This document shows positions 48,831 through 62,509 of a DNA stretch of 64,000 nucleotides, piece after piece. This stretch comes from Hemibagrus wyckioides (Eukaryota > Chordata > Actinopteri > Siluriformes > Bagridae): positions 30,012,401 to 30,076,400 of the forward strand of contig NC_080716.1 of assembly GCF_019097595.1 (NCBI RefSeq), read 5' to 3'. A program made the translations under genes and the position numbers. Below the pieces are notes generated by a model. That model saw nothing but the letters and a program-made list of their open reading frames with translations, ran no database searches and had not been told where the DNA came from. How positions within the stretch are numbered: position 1 is the first letter of the stretch; each line of letters begins with the position of its first letter.

Positions 48831-49526
48831 GTCTCATAACTGATTTAGCTATGTTATGTAGAGTATAACCAGAATTTCTAAAGGATTAAAGCACATTTTG
48901 ATGTATCACATAATTATGGACAATAACTAAAGTTTATTTGAATGAATTCATAACTAAAAGTGTTGATGAAAAGATCTTATTTGGAATATTTCATTATTAT
49001 AAAGGAATAAAGTCAATATTATTCTGTGAGATATCATCCTGATTACAGTGCAAGAAACAGTTTAAATACAGTGTAGACTCTGAAGTAAATTAAAAGTATT
49101 TACACATACTAAATATAGAAATATTAACTGTAATGTAACAAATACTATCTAGTCATATTACACATCAATATTATTATAAACCCATAACATGCTATAAAGT
49201 CATATTTAGAGCAAAATTCTATCTTAAGAAAAAGCAGAATAATATGACAGAAGTGCTAATGCAAGTTAAGAGCAAATTCAGTGTAATGAAAATATAAATT
49301 TCTAATAAAATAAAGAATACTATTTGAATCCAAAGACTATATATAATGTTATACATATTGTTATTACATTCATAATTAATATTTGTTTTTTTATTTCTAT
49401 TGTACAAGTGACCTTTTGTACACACTCTGTTTATTATGCTGTAATCAGGCCTGTGTAAAATAGAAATATAAAATGTTTTGGTCACTATTTACACAATGTT
49501 CAGATGTAGAATCTCTCTCTCTGTAG
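48831..49526 (+). other. Intron between membrane and tail exon, gene B
   Basis: AT-rich. The minus-strand frame 49219-49485 is low-complexity and not supported. It ends in a CT-rich tract and TAG acceptor. Confidence 0.6.
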
Positions 49527-49619
49527 AAAAGCAGCAGAAAACCAATCAGACATCAGATCAGAATCAGATCCGGTCAGGAGCTGAAGACTCTCAGTCAGGA
49601 CACACACCACTTCAGGCTG
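49527..49619 (+). CDS. Cytoplasmic exon 1, gene B
   Basis: The exon is 93 bases, phase 1-1, acceptor AG at 49525-49526, donor GTCAGA at 49620. It reads EKQQKTNQTSDQNQ, then RSGAEDSQSGHTPLQAG, a polar Gln/Ser/Asp-rich spacer without tyrosine. Similar spacers precede the tyrosine motifs in fish FCRL/LITR tails. Confidence 0.75.
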
Positions 49620-49724
49620 GTCAGACACTGTCTCAATGACTGTTTATATCTACATTTGTTCTTCGAAGATCTTTTTTGAGTTTTTTTTTTGTATTTTTCT
49701 GAGGCCTTGTTCTGTTTTCTGTAG

Positions 49725-49793
49725 AAAGTGCTATCTATGCCAATATGGATGATGTGACTATCTATGACAATGAGATGTGCATGAGTGGAACAG
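49725..49793 (+). CDS. Cytoplasmic exon 2 with tyrosine motifs, gene B
   Basis: The exon is 69 bases, phase 1-1, acceptor AG at 49723-49724, donor GTAGCT at 49794. It reads ESAIYANMDDVTIYDNEM and CMSGTG. Two tyrosines lie in YANM and YDNE. Both fit pYxN (Grb2-type SH2 binding) and the first also fits YxxM (PI3K p85). Neither fits the ITIM rule (I/V/L/S at -2 and I/V/L at +3), and the spacing does not make an ITAM. Signalling type is inference. Confidence 0.75.
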
Positions 49794-50611
49794 GTAGCTT
49801 TATTTCATTCCAGACATTTCCTCTTACATTAGGAGATTTAACTATAGATTAACTCTATACAGTAAAGTACAGAAGTGTCTTGTAGAGACTAAAACAGGTC
49901 TCAAACAAAAAGAAGGCAAAAAACAGGAACAATGGTATAGTGTTTTAATGCTGGGACATTTCATGGCTTTATTTAAGAACAAAATAAGCAAATAACACTT
50001 GCAGTCTTCAGCACATTTAATCATTTGTTATATTAACAATCTGCATCCAAGTATCTGATAAGCTACAATTTAGATCAGAGGAGTCAGTTCTATCACAGAC
50101 CCTATTAAAAAGTCAGTGATGTATTCTAGCACTAATCATTAAAAACTTATCACACACTGTTAAGATGCCACATGCTGAATAATAAATGAAGCAAAAAAAA
50201 TGCCAGAATTTAAAGATCTAAAAAGCAGCTAGGGGTCAGTGTAGTTTTGGCAAGGGACTGATAATGACTGATGTATATGTTGATTAGTTATGGAAATTTA
50301 GATCCTGTTATCATTTGTGTTACAGCACATACAGTATAAACAGTCATTCCCTCACCAGACTTTTTTCTCATAAAGTGAATAATACAAAATCTGTTATCTC
50401 TCCTGTTACCGAGCATAAAGTCCTCTGTCATGAAAATTTTCCCATGTCAGAAAATGTCACAGTGCTAACACTGGAGACTCCTTCCATAAATGTTAAATTA
50501 ATGTATTTTAGTTATGTATTATTTCATATCTAGATCATTTTCTGTGTAATAATTTAAATTGAACTGAAGTTCAGGAGATTAATTCATGATATCTGATTTC
50601 TACTTCGAAAG
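49794..50611 (+). other. Intron or missing-exon region, gene B tail
   Basis: AT-rich. No further tyrosine-motif exon was recognised in any frame with flanking AG/GT. The plus frame at 50315-50533 has no motif. Confidence 0.5.
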
Positions 50612-50662
50612 GCCAGTGTGACTGATGATTCCATCAACTCAGTAAAGAAGGACAACATGGAG
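50612..50662 (+). CDS. Probable last coding exon, gene B (frame uncertain)
   Basis: The acceptor AG is at 50610-50611 and a strong donor GTAAGT starts at 50663. Joined in phase 1 to the previous exon, it gives QCD and TGA at 50623-50625. Read from 50612 in phase 0, it gives ASVTDDSINSVKKDNME to the donor, and the next exon (from 50986) begins with TGA. The second reading looks like a real tail, but needs an exon ending in phase 0 or a one-base shift upstream. An undetected exon in 49794-50611 or a recent frameshift would explain it. Confidence 0.45.
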
Positions 50663-50985
50663 GTAAGTGTCATGACATATACTGCATTAATAAAACAAAC
50701 CAAACACCATGAAGTAAGAAAGATTTTAAAATGGTGCCTTAAGTAGATTTTGTTCTCTAGCAGTTACAGTATCCATGTACACAAAACCCAGCTCACAGAA
50801 TCTGTAAGAGTTCATCCATGTTTGTTTGGAAGCTGTCTAGATAATTTTCCATCACTTCAGTCTACTTGAACAGTTATGACAGAGTTAACTATGGACATGC
50901 AAAATACTGACATTAATAGTGACACCAATGTCAGAAAAAATATTTATGAACTTGTTTATTATAATCTTTTTCTTTTCTTTTTGCA

Positions 50986-51074
50986 GTGAGCCATGTGTCT
51001 GTTCTGTTGAAGCTACAGTTATCAAACAGATAGAAGGAAAGTCTTTGGAAAAATGATGAAAAATGTGTCAGTTA
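50986..51074 (+). other. Gene B last exon start / 3' UTR
   Basis: After the acceptor TTTTTGCAG (ending 50985-50986) the sequence starts TGAGCC, giving a stop directly at the junction. It leads into a GATA/GACA microsatellite. The polyadenylation signal may be AATAAA at 52724-52729. Confidence 0.45.
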
Positions 51075-51235
<161 letters not shown>

Positions 51236-51239
51236 TCAC

Positions 51240-52088
51240 ACATTACAGCAGCAGCAAAAGAATAGCATATGCAGTAAGAAATTATCAAGAGTAATATAAC
51301 AATGTAATCTGTAATATTATAAATATTAATAAAAATAGAATAAATATAACAGTGTATACCAGTGCAACTATTAACAAGAGATATGCAGCAAAGTAGATAT
51401 GATCATCCACAATAATCTGCATCAGTGTAATTATATAGTGATTAACAGCAGTGCAGTAAACAGAATCCCACCAACAGAAGCCCAATGCACTTATTTAAGG
51501 AACAGACACAATAACATCCTGGTACAGTGATGAACTATTCTCCTGTACCGGTCCTTGCTGCAGCTGTTTGACCAATAAGTCATGGAGGGGATGTGATGCA
51601 TTGTCCAGGATGGACATTAGTTTGTTTAGTGTCTTCTTTTCCACGATCAAATCAAAACAGTTAAGGGAGCATCCCAGTACAGAGCCAGTCTTCTTTATCA
51701 GTGTGTTCAGCTTCCTTGCTTCTCCGGCTCTAATGCTGCCTCCCCAGCATAATGCTGCAAAGAAGACAGCACTCACAACATCAGACTGGTAGAAGATCTC
51801 CAACATCTTACTGCAAACATTAAAGCATCTGATCTTCCTCAGAAAGTACAGTCTACTCATCCCCTTCCTGTACACAGCAGTAGAGTCTACTCATCCCCTT
51901 CCTGTACACAGCAGTAGAGTCTACTCATCCCCTTCCTGTACACAGCAGTAGAGTCTACTCATCCCCTTCCTGTACACAGCAGTAGAGTCTACTCATCCCC
52001 TTCCTGTACACAGCAGTAGAGTCTACTCATCCCCTTCCTGTACACAGCAGTAGAGTCTACTCATCCCCTTCCTGTACACAGCAGTACA
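51240..52088 (-). mobile_element. LINE 3' end, antisense, with 34-base tandem repeat
   Basis: The 51495-51875 frame on the minus strand reads the ORF2 C-terminus: SRLYFLRKIRCFNVCS, MLEIFYQSDVVSAVFF, LCWGGSIRAGEARKLN, GSVLGCSLNCFD, LNKLMSILDNASHPLHD. The coding DNA at its upstream edge is tandemly repeated: a 34-base unit starting GTCTACTCATCCCCTTCC occurs seven times from 51851 to about 52088. The AT-rich part at 51300-51490 is its 3' UTR. Confidence 0.82.
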
Positions 52089-53745
52089 GCCTATATGCAA
52101 TTTTTTACTCTTTTTATACTCATTCTGTATATATACATGTGGCATATTTTAAAACATTTAAAAATATATAATTCATAGTAAATATAATTGTATTAATGCA
52201 CTTTCACCTGGATACATGCTATACAAGTACAAGAAAAATAAGGTCAGAAACGAGAGTCTAAAATACAGATTTTTCTGTTACTCATATACTAATTCCACTG
52301 AAAGTACATTAATTTATGTTTGTGGCTCATTTACATATTTTAACAATAATGTTTATTTTTATTTTTCTCATATACTTACACTTCAGTGCTTTTGGTTGGT
52401 TTTTGGAAACGTGAGTGAAGTCTGTAAGGCCGTCACTGTTTTCTAACAGAAAGTAAGTTAATCTTGTTGATGTACAAAACTTCACTGATGAAGTTGTTAA
52501 GATGAAAGTAAAGTTAGCTGAGTTATTGAAATATGAATTATTTCCTTTTTTTGTCTTTTTAAATTTCATGTTGCTTTTGCAAATTTTCTCTTTATATATT
52601 TTATATATATGACCTGATGCTTTGTAACTCATCTCACTGTGTTCATAAATGTCCTGATACGACTTTGTTTGTAGATTAAATAATGTTTGTATTAAAGTTT
52701 CATGCATGCACAATACCTATTTTAATAAAGCATTGGAAGTGGAATAGAGATATTATGCATTCACAAAATCTCTGAAAGTAAATCGATGTACATGAGCTGG
52801 AAGAACATTATTCTTGTAACACATACACTGAGACAGGCATCGAAGACTCCATGTGTAGATTTTAATGGAGAACATTAGCAAATAATCCAATATGGGAGGC
52901 AGAGGCAGAAACCAGAAACAGGCAGGGTTCAAATGAGCAGAAAACAGCAATTAACGTAGCAGACAGAAATCCAATACAGAAATCCAAAAAGCACAAAACC
53001 AGGAAACAGAAAAACTAGGTCATAACCATGGAAAGCAAACAAGAACAATGAAACAAGGCTTGATAACACAGGAGAACTTCACACTTAGCATATGCATGGC
53101 TTAAATGACTTAAAACCAGGAAGTGAACTGAGTGACCTGGAAGTGTCAGTATTTGGGTGAGGTTTCCCTCTGATGGTGAAGAGGGGGAGGTGTGACTGAG
53201 GGTGTTACAATTCTATCAACATATGTTTGAAGACACGCCCACATTTCTTTTTAACTTGTGGTTGTTGCAGTTTACAGGGAAATTCTTCAGAGCTCCTCTA
53301 AGGCCATTGCTCTCATAAGCATAGATTTTAGTGGGACAAGGCAACATTAATAATGACATAACCTCTCAACTTTTTGGTTTGATGCTTTACCACTTGATTG
53401 GTGCTTTAATCTACTATTTAGTGATTTACTGCATAAAGAACAATTGAAAGTCAATAACATAAATCTAGCAGCTCGTTTAGAACAGCTTTACACCCTCTCC
53501 ACCTTTTATCATTAGATAAGGATCACAAATGTACATGTGTACTCATCCATATTCATCACAGTCTTGTCCTCTCTGCATCAGGACAATATTTTAACTGAAA
53601 TTAGTTACACTTGGGTTTTCTGTAGAATTGCTAATGAATCATAAATGATCATACAGCTCAAACATTTTCAGAATGAAGAAAAAACTCAATAGAGAGTAAT
53701 TATAATTTAAGCATTAATAAAGCAGCCACAGATTTGACCTAGTAA
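52089..53745 (+). other. Downstream of gene B, mostly unrecognised
   Basis: AT-rich. AATAAA at 52724-52729 may terminate gene B. Small frames at 52216-52950 lack motifs. Nothing else is supportable. Confidence 0.45.
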
Positions 53746-53747
53746 CA

Positions 53748-54038
53748 TTAGTCACTAGGCTTAGGAGATGTATATTTTATTGTGATAAATCGTACAAAAT
53801 TGTTCAAATAAATCGCTGCCTGAGAAAAGTCTGCATTAAATGTACATTTGTGCTTAAAGGCTTTTAGCAGAATAATAACCACAATAATGGTAGTGACCAG
53901 TAAGAGAGCAGGAAAGCATGACCATGGGATTACATTAACACTAAAGCTCTGACTGATTAAGACTGACTTTATAAGAGTGTCACGGTGCTGTCTCACAGTT
54001 CCAGCATGTGGAGAAAGCACACAGCTCTTTGTCTCCAA
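53748..54038 (-). CDS. Possible exon with membrane span, unidentified
   Basis: The minus-strand frame of 96 codons reads a polar start (CVLSPHAGTVRQH), a strongly hydrophobic stretch (SCFPALLLVTTIIVVIILL) and a basic tail (KAFKHK) ending in TAA. The arrangement is that of a type I membrane protein end. I cannot assign a family, no splice acceptor is certain, and no other exon is seen. It could be a chance frame or the last exon of an antisense gene or relic. Confidence 0.3.
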   Translation of the reverse strand: METKSCVLSPHAGTVRQHRDTLIKSVLISQSFSVNVIPWSCFPALLLVTTIIVVIILLKAFKHKCTFNADFSQAAIYLNNFVRFITIKYTSPKPSD

Positions 54039-54271
54039 TACGGATGATACAGATGTTTGTTTGTTTTTTATCTTAAAGATGAGATCAGTGAATCTCCTCT
54101 ACTGTCACTTTCCTATTTTGTATGTTTGCATATTTAGATTTTCTGGAAAGAGGAAGAAAGAGTAGGAGTTAACCAAAGGAATAGGAATAGGAATAGGAGT
54201 TAAACCACACAGTATCTAGACTTTAACTCACACCTCTGCTCTGTCAGTCAGTCAGTCATTAGAGGGACAGG

Positions 54272-54302
54272 ATGGAGCTCAGTCCACTCTCTGTGATGCT
54301 CT
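54272..54302 (+). CDS. Signal-peptide exon S1 of a further gene
   Basis: Identical in sequence to the exon at 27375-27405: ATG, reading MELSPLSVML, one base of the next codon, then GTGAGT at 54303. The following 250 bases of intron also match. No S2 exon follows within the window, so the rest of the gene, if any, lies beyond 64000. The upstream flank differs: the PU.1-like site is absent and GAATAG repeats precede it. Confidence 0.7.
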
Positions 54303-56362
54303 GTGAGTAAATGTTCTCTTTGTGTCTTCATTAGAGTGAGTGGTGGGGTATAAAGTTGTTCATCTGCAGTCTGAATGTCCTGAGTGATGATCTTATTGTG
54401 TGATTAGGACATTGTGTGTACTTCAGCATGACTGCTCAGGTGGATCAGTGTCTCCATATCTGTTATGAGAAGGGTTTAGTTTGATGTGTATCTACTCTCA
54501 GTAACTATGATAGTTCAACAGGTAAGAGTACAAGTAGAGCGAGTTTAAAACACAGGTCTGTTTTAGTGGAATCTGCGTTTGATCGTCATCTTCTGGTGGT
54601 GTTTCCTGTATACAGAAAGGTTTTAAAAACTCTGACTACTCTGAAGCAACTCAGCGCAATAAGTTCATTCTAATACTCACTAACACCAAACTATTGTTTA
54701 GTATTATTTATTTATTTTGGTCAAATCTTCCTCATGAATTATGCAGAAATAAACACTTCTCATTAGCCTTGTACACTGACACACAGGGCAGTGACAGTTT
54801 TAGAGGCGTGAGAACAGAGACATTTTGGGAGTTGTGGTTTCACTTCTTTTTTTAATTCAGTGCTGTGTGTTCGGCAGTGAAGAAGGGGAGGAAGTGTGAA
54901 TGTGCTGCCCACTAAATGTTGAAGCAATACCACATAATGTGGCTGTATAGACAATGTGGTGTTTTTCAGTTTTGTGTTTTGTTCTGTTGGGTTGCTGTAG
55001 TTTTTGGTCAGAGGTCGGCCATGCCAAAGGAGTAGCACTTTGTTTCCTCAGTGAATGCCAAGTACACTGGTACACTTGTACAGAGCAGAGAAATTATATG
55101 CCTGTAAGTACGAATATTGGGTTGTACACAGTTTAAGGACTTGTTTAGTAGTTTGAATAGCGATAGATGTTATATTATTTTAATGTAGTTTGGTCGCGAT
55201 CGCAATGTTAATTACTGTTAGCGGGTTAATGGGACATTCCTTTGTGTATTAGCATTGAGCTAACAGGCTAGGTTTCAGCATATCATGGCATGTTTTCAAT
55301 ACCATTTGACCGTGATTAGAAACATGTCATACTCTTGTAGGTATTTAAATGTGCTGTTAACTTGTCAATTTTGATACGTTTGATTCATATATCCTTTTCT
55401 TCTGTGTGTTTAAGTTTTACAGTGTTTTCTGTGGAAGTCAAATAAACAGCCTGAACCAGCTACGTTTGTCTCTCATTGGGAATCTGTTTAGCTATCAGCC
55501 AAACTGGACACCCACATTCAGGGAGGACAGAACTGTGAAGCTGAAAATATTTGCACGTTGTATGCATTTAATTTGTTGATGCCAAATTCTAAGCCTACAA
55601 CCTGCATCATGCAGAAAAAAATCAAGATGCAAATGGTCAGTTTGCATAAACCTGTGTCCACTCTGGGCTTGAATTCCTTTTCATGTTTGACAGGAGTGAT
55701 CTTCTGCTGTTGTGGTCTGTCTGCTTCAAAGTTCCATGTTTTGTGCATTCTGAAATGTGTTTCTGCTTAAAGTGTGTCTGTTTCAGATACACTGCATTTA
55801 ACTATAGGTTGTAAAGTCCAGCGTCTTACAAGGAAAAGTAATAGAAACCCCTAATCCAGTAGTTTATCTTGTTATTACTGAACACCTAAATGAAACAGAA
55901 TATTAGCAAAATCAGGCAAGATTAATGAAATGAGTTCATTTCCAAACCAATAACCCTCATTCTAAAAATGAATTATTCCACTGTCCATGATTTAAGTCTC
56001 ACTAAATAATTATCACTAACATTTAAACAATTCAAGATTTTGCTGCACATGGCAATTCCAGCAGTGCTCCTATTTTACTTGGCTCATCTAGTTGTCTTTT
56101 ACGTATCGTGTCTTGTATTAGTCCATGTCATGTCTCAAAATCCAGCACTGATGTGCACTGCCTGTATGTTAAATGTGCACTGTTTGGCTGCTTATTATTC
56201 CGTATTAAATAATAAATCTTATTTTTAAATAAAAAAAATAAGAGCAATTGTTTGTCTGGAAACAAGCACTTCTCCTTTCTTTCTTCTCTTTGTTTTCTCT
56301 TTTTTCCTCCTTCCCCATTTTTTTCCTTTCTTCCTCCCCCGAAACAGACTATTCTTCCCCAG
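54303..56362 (+). repeat. Decayed promoter/S1 segments, unit B, with an insertion
   Basis: Pieces matching the unit A array: GCAGAAATAAACACTTCTC (54742), GAAGAAGGGGAGG (54880), TGCATTCTGAAATG (55744), CCTAATCCAGTAG (55850). Between about 54900 and 55500 lies about 600 bases absent from unit A, with a GTCGCGATCGCAA stretch (55193) and AATAAA at 55440. It could be a solo LTR or other insertion. Frames here carry no motif. 56230-56350 is T/C-rich. Confidence 0.5.
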
Positions 56363-58468
56363 TTGGTTTCAGTGTAAAACTCTGCTAGAAAACATCATCA
56401 TAAGTGCATTTCTTCCCAGTCCTGTCAGAGGGAGTAAGACAGTCAGGGTTAGAGGTTTGTAAATCAAGCTTAGACCTAAATCAGTGTTGTATATGAGCAC
56501 TAACACGGTCTACAGAATTGAGGTGAATTGTTGCTTGATGTCTGCAGTGAAGAACATCACACACTTCTTCTATGGAAAACTGTAACATGAAAATAGTTTC
56601 TTGTATATTTTACTGTATTAATTAACATTAAATCCTGTTTGTTACTCTGAGACCATGCTACACCGACAGCAGCCAGCAGAGGGCAGCAGTGGTGCACACA
56701 GTGATAGCAGGAGAACAAATTACAGACTTCTCCAGGATGATTAACCTGGATTTCCTGAACCTGTCCAGCAGTATACTTAAGACCAGACTTTGACACAACC
56801 CTTTGCTGCAGGATGTGAAGGAGCAAATCACTGGTTGGATGTATTGAATGAATCCGCCCCTTACTAGTCAGGATTAAAACCATACAGCAGTTACCACTAG
56901 AGGGAGTCAAAGACATTTTAATAATGAGTATGAATATGTTCAGTTTTGTGAAGCCTGTCCAGCAGTATACTTAAGACCAGACTTTGACACAGCCCTTTGC
57001 TACACCATTGTAGAGGAGTGACAGATATGTTATGTTGGTGAAGACTCTCTGTACAAGAATGATGAATCAGCTGTAAGTACAGTCTCTGTACAGTGTCTGT
57101 GATGTACAAATAGTCCAAAAGTGAACCACAATATATTAATATATAATAAAAAAAAGAGAATAATATACACCTTCCAGAGAAACCACAAGCAGTACAAGTA
57201 CTAGTAACTAGTACTTCCGGAAAACTTTCAAAATAAAAGTTCTGCAGTTCTGGGGTTTCACTCTGTAACTGAGTCCACAATGAAACAGTATGTAGTAGTT
57301 ACAGTATCATTTGTGTACAAAAAGAAAAAAAAAACATCTGGCTGTTAGACATCATTAGTGTGTGTTATGAAGGAAAATGTGATATTCAGAGAGAAAACTA
57401 TTTGTGGGCTCAACTAAAGCTCCTCATGTTTTATTCCCTATATCAGCTTACATTTAAAACTATTCTACAACAAATCACATGATAGATATCAGGTCTAATA
57501 AAATATTACAGGGATTTAAGGAAACTCTCACATGTAGTGATGTTTCATCCATGATCCAATCATTCTCCTTCACTTCCATGTACTGACTCATTATTTTATT
57601 CTCTTAAGTCTCGACTGTGTAAAACACATGACTGCTTCAGCAGATTGTTCCTGCTTTTTAAAGACTGCATTAGCGTGCAGGATGTGAAGGAGCAAATCAT
57701 TGGTTGGATGTATTGAAGAATCCGCCCCTTACTAGTCAGGATTAAAACCATACAGCAGTTACCACTAGAGGGAGTCAAAGACATTTTAATATTGAGTATG
57801 AACGTGTTCAGTTATGTGAAATGTAATTGCTGTAACAGTTTTTATTTGATTGTCCAATAGGAAGTTTCTCCTGTTATGATGGATCTGTTATGAGCCAATC
57901 AGAAAAGATTTGTGTAGGGAAGAGACTGGTGTGAGAATAATGTGCTCCAGAACTGTGTAGAGTGTTGAAAAGTGCTGAAATGAGTTAAAATAAGGATTTC
58001 TTTGAGAATATTTCCATGTATCCAGTTACTAAACCATAAGTAAAGACTTTAGACTCGTTGTTACGAGCGGACGTCATTAACTGGGACTCCAGGTCACTGG
58101 TGTTTAGTCAAGTAGCTTTTATTGTCATTTGAAGCACATACAGCTGGTACAGTACACAGTAACATGAAACAACGTTCCTCCAGGACCATGGTGCTACATA
58201 AAACACACAACTACAGGAGACAACACAGAACTAAGTTCACTACACAGACCTACACAGTACTACATAAAGTGCATGTGTGTACACAGTGCAAGACAGTACA
58301 GTACAGTACAATAACTGACCAGGGACAGTGCAGCACTGACCACTACACAGTTTTGTAATGAATAAAGTGCAATAGTAAAATGCTGTGGATGTAAACACAA
58401 TACACAGTTAACAGAAAAAACAGATCATTGTGTTTTATTGTTGTTGCAGCAGTCTACAAATAGAATCT
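56363..58468 (+). other. Intergenic block, unit B copy
   Basis: This corresponds to 19440-21787 with an extra internal duplication: the segment with AGCAGTATACTTAAGACCAG occurs at 56765 and 56951, and GGATGTGAAGGAGC at 56813 and 57678. The LINE 3' tail is at 58110-58370. No gene is recognised. Confidence 0.6.
56673..56687 (+). promoter_or_regulatory. CTCF-consensus match, unit B copy
   Basis: CCAGCAGAGGGCAGC, identical to 19777-19791 in sequence and orientation. Both fit the CTCF core consensus at all 15 positions. Here it lies downstream of the S1 exon at 54272, whereas in unit A it lies upstream of S1. Confidence 0.6.
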
Positions 58469-59322
58469 CAGTATCTCACAAAAGTGAGTACACCCCTCAC
58501 ATTTTTGTAAATATTTTATTATATCTTTTCATGTGACAACACTGAAGAAATGACCCTCTGCTCCAATGTAAAGTAGTGAGTGTACAGCCTGTATAACAGT
58601 GTAAATTTGCTGCCCCCTCAAAATAACTCAACACACAGCCATTAATGTCTAAACCGTTGGCAACAAAAGTGACTACACCCCTAAGTGGAAATGTCCAAAT
58701 TGGGCCCAAAGTGTCAATATTTTGTGTGGCCACCATTATTTTCCAGCACTGCCTTAACCCTCTTGGGCATGGAGTTCACCAGAGCTTCACAGGTTGCCAC
58801 TGGAGTCCTCTTCCACACCTCCATGATGACATCACAGAGCTGGTGGATGTTAGAGACCTTGTGCTCCCCCACCTTCCGTTTGAGGATGCCCCACAGATGC
58901 TCAATAGGGTTTCGGTCTGGAGACATGCTTGGCCAGTCCATCACCTTTACCCTCAGCTTCTTTAGCAAGGCAGTGGTCATCTTGGAGGTGTGTTTGGGGT
59001 CGTTATCATGTTGGAATATGTGCCAGCAGCACTCATGCAGGCCCAGACCATGACACTCCCACCACCATGTTTGACTGTAGACAAGACACACTTGTCTTTG
59101 TACTCCTCACCTGGTTGCTGCCACACACGCTTGACACCATCTGAACCAAATAAGTTTATCTTGGTCTCATCGGACCACAGGACATGGTTCCAGTAATCCA
59201 TGTCCTTAGTCTGCTTATCTTCAGCAAACTGTAGGCGGGCTTTCTTGAGCATCATCTTTAGTAGAGGCTTCCTTTTGGGACGACATCAATGCAGACCAAT
59301 TTGATGCAGTGTGCGGCGTATG
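58469..59322 (-). mobile_element. Truncated IR/DR Tc1 element, unit B copy
   Basis: The left terminus CAGTATCTCACAAAAG is kept, although the flanking TA reads TC. The inner repeats and the transposase 3' half follow on the minus strand (CLSTVKHGGGSVMVW, NIFQHDNDPKHTS-like region, NPIEHLWGIL). About 120 bases are deleted near 59018 relative to unit A, and the element is cut at about 59322, removing the 5' part of the transposase and the right terminus. Codons damaged in unit A (22635, 22657) are intact here. Confidence 0.88.
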
Positions 59323-60165
59323 ATAATAATAATTTTATAATTTTTTATAATTTGCCTGAACTGTACTGAACACACACACGGCTCTCCTATTACTGGTTTA
59401 TTTGAAGACTTTTCCTCAAATCCGCCGTGAAAACGAAACACAGTAACAACAAAACACAACAAACACATTATCTTGACACACAGTGAAAGCGTGAGGAACA
59501 GAAGCAATGGCAGTTTACAGACAGAAAATACAGACAAATAAACAAATACCTCGTTGGCTGCATGCTGTGAGAAAGGGAAATAGTCTTTAAATCTTCTTTA
59601 TGATACTTTAAGTTCTTTTTATGACTAGAATAAACTTTTATCAGAGCATCCATAATGTCCGTGCTTACCGCTAACTTTCTTCACTAAAAACCCTCCCGCT
59701 AAATCAGCATCTGCACGAGACCCGGAACCGAGGCTTCAAAATAAAAGTCCCGCAACATACAACAAAAAAAACAATCTATAAAGATACAAATAACAAACAC
59801 AACTTAACTTCAATTACAAAAGTGGTTTTACAAAAATATAAACAAAATATATAAACTGTATAAACAATATAAAGGCAGCAGATACACATCTATCCAACAG
59901 CTAGCTTTGTCCCATCATAGTAACTAGCTACCGTTAGCTAAACGCTGGTTTCAGTCAGAGTTAGCGTTAGGAGCTAACCGGGCATTACTTTAGAAAACTG
60001 CCATAGCAGAAGAAAATATTCCCAACTGTAACGGTGCCGTTAGCTCGTTTCTGCTTGATTTAACATGACCGTCATGTAGGACGGCTAACGTGCTAGCTAG
60101 CTAACCTGGCACCAACATTTGTAGCTAGCTAACAATAGCCCTAATGCTAGCTCGACGTGTTAGTT
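59323..60165 (-). other. Duplicated segment with antisense donor-like sites, unit B copy
   Basis: Matches 25700-26580 after a deletion junction at about 59322-59360 that is AT-rich. CTAG palindromes recur at 59900-60150, with one palindromic unit fewer than in unit A. Confidence 0.5.
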
Positions 60166-61960
<1,795 letters not shown>

Positions 61961-62509
61961 AGCTTTCGACGCTCAGCAGAACTCTATCATGTTGCGGTGA
62001 AAATTATTTAAAGTTTCAGTTTCTTGACATTCTGTTTAACATTGCACAAAAAATACATTGAGTGTTTGACCAAGTGGAGACTGATATCTATAATGTGTAT
62101 GACATTTTGATTTGATAAACTTTGCTTAGTCTCCATAAAAATAAATAAATTAATTAATTTAAAAAAAAGACTAAGAGAAAAAAGGCTGTCAGAAGCACTG
62201 GACCAATGGACCATTTATCCTGTCTCTAATCTGAATAAAACTCCGGATATTTGGAATCGCAAACTAGCAACTTAGAGAGAAGAGCACAGAAAATGGAAGC
62301 GTGAATAAAGAGAAAATTACGAGCAAAAATAGCAGAAAGAAGTAAGTAAGTAAAGGAAATTAAAGTAAAGTAAAGAAAGTAAGCAAGGAAAATAAAATAA
62401 AATTTTTAATTCCCACTATTTTGTGTTCTTTTCTTTTAGATTACTTTGTTTAGTTTATTATATATATATCAGGAACAGCTGGACAGTTCCCTACCAGGCC
62501 TGGAGAGGG
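61961..62509 (+). other. Intergenic DNA shared with unit A
   Basis: Matches 30531-31004, including the AAGTAAAG repeats. No gene. Confidence 0.55.

Noticed and set aside
49725..49793. ITIM at SAIYANM
   Set aside because: Position -2 is Ala and +3 is Met, which does not satisfy the ITIM consensus; described instead as pYxN/YxxM.
51851..52088. CRISPR-like direct repeats of 34 bases
   Set aside because: Repeats are head to tail with no spacers, in a vertebrate LINE; it is a tandem repeat.
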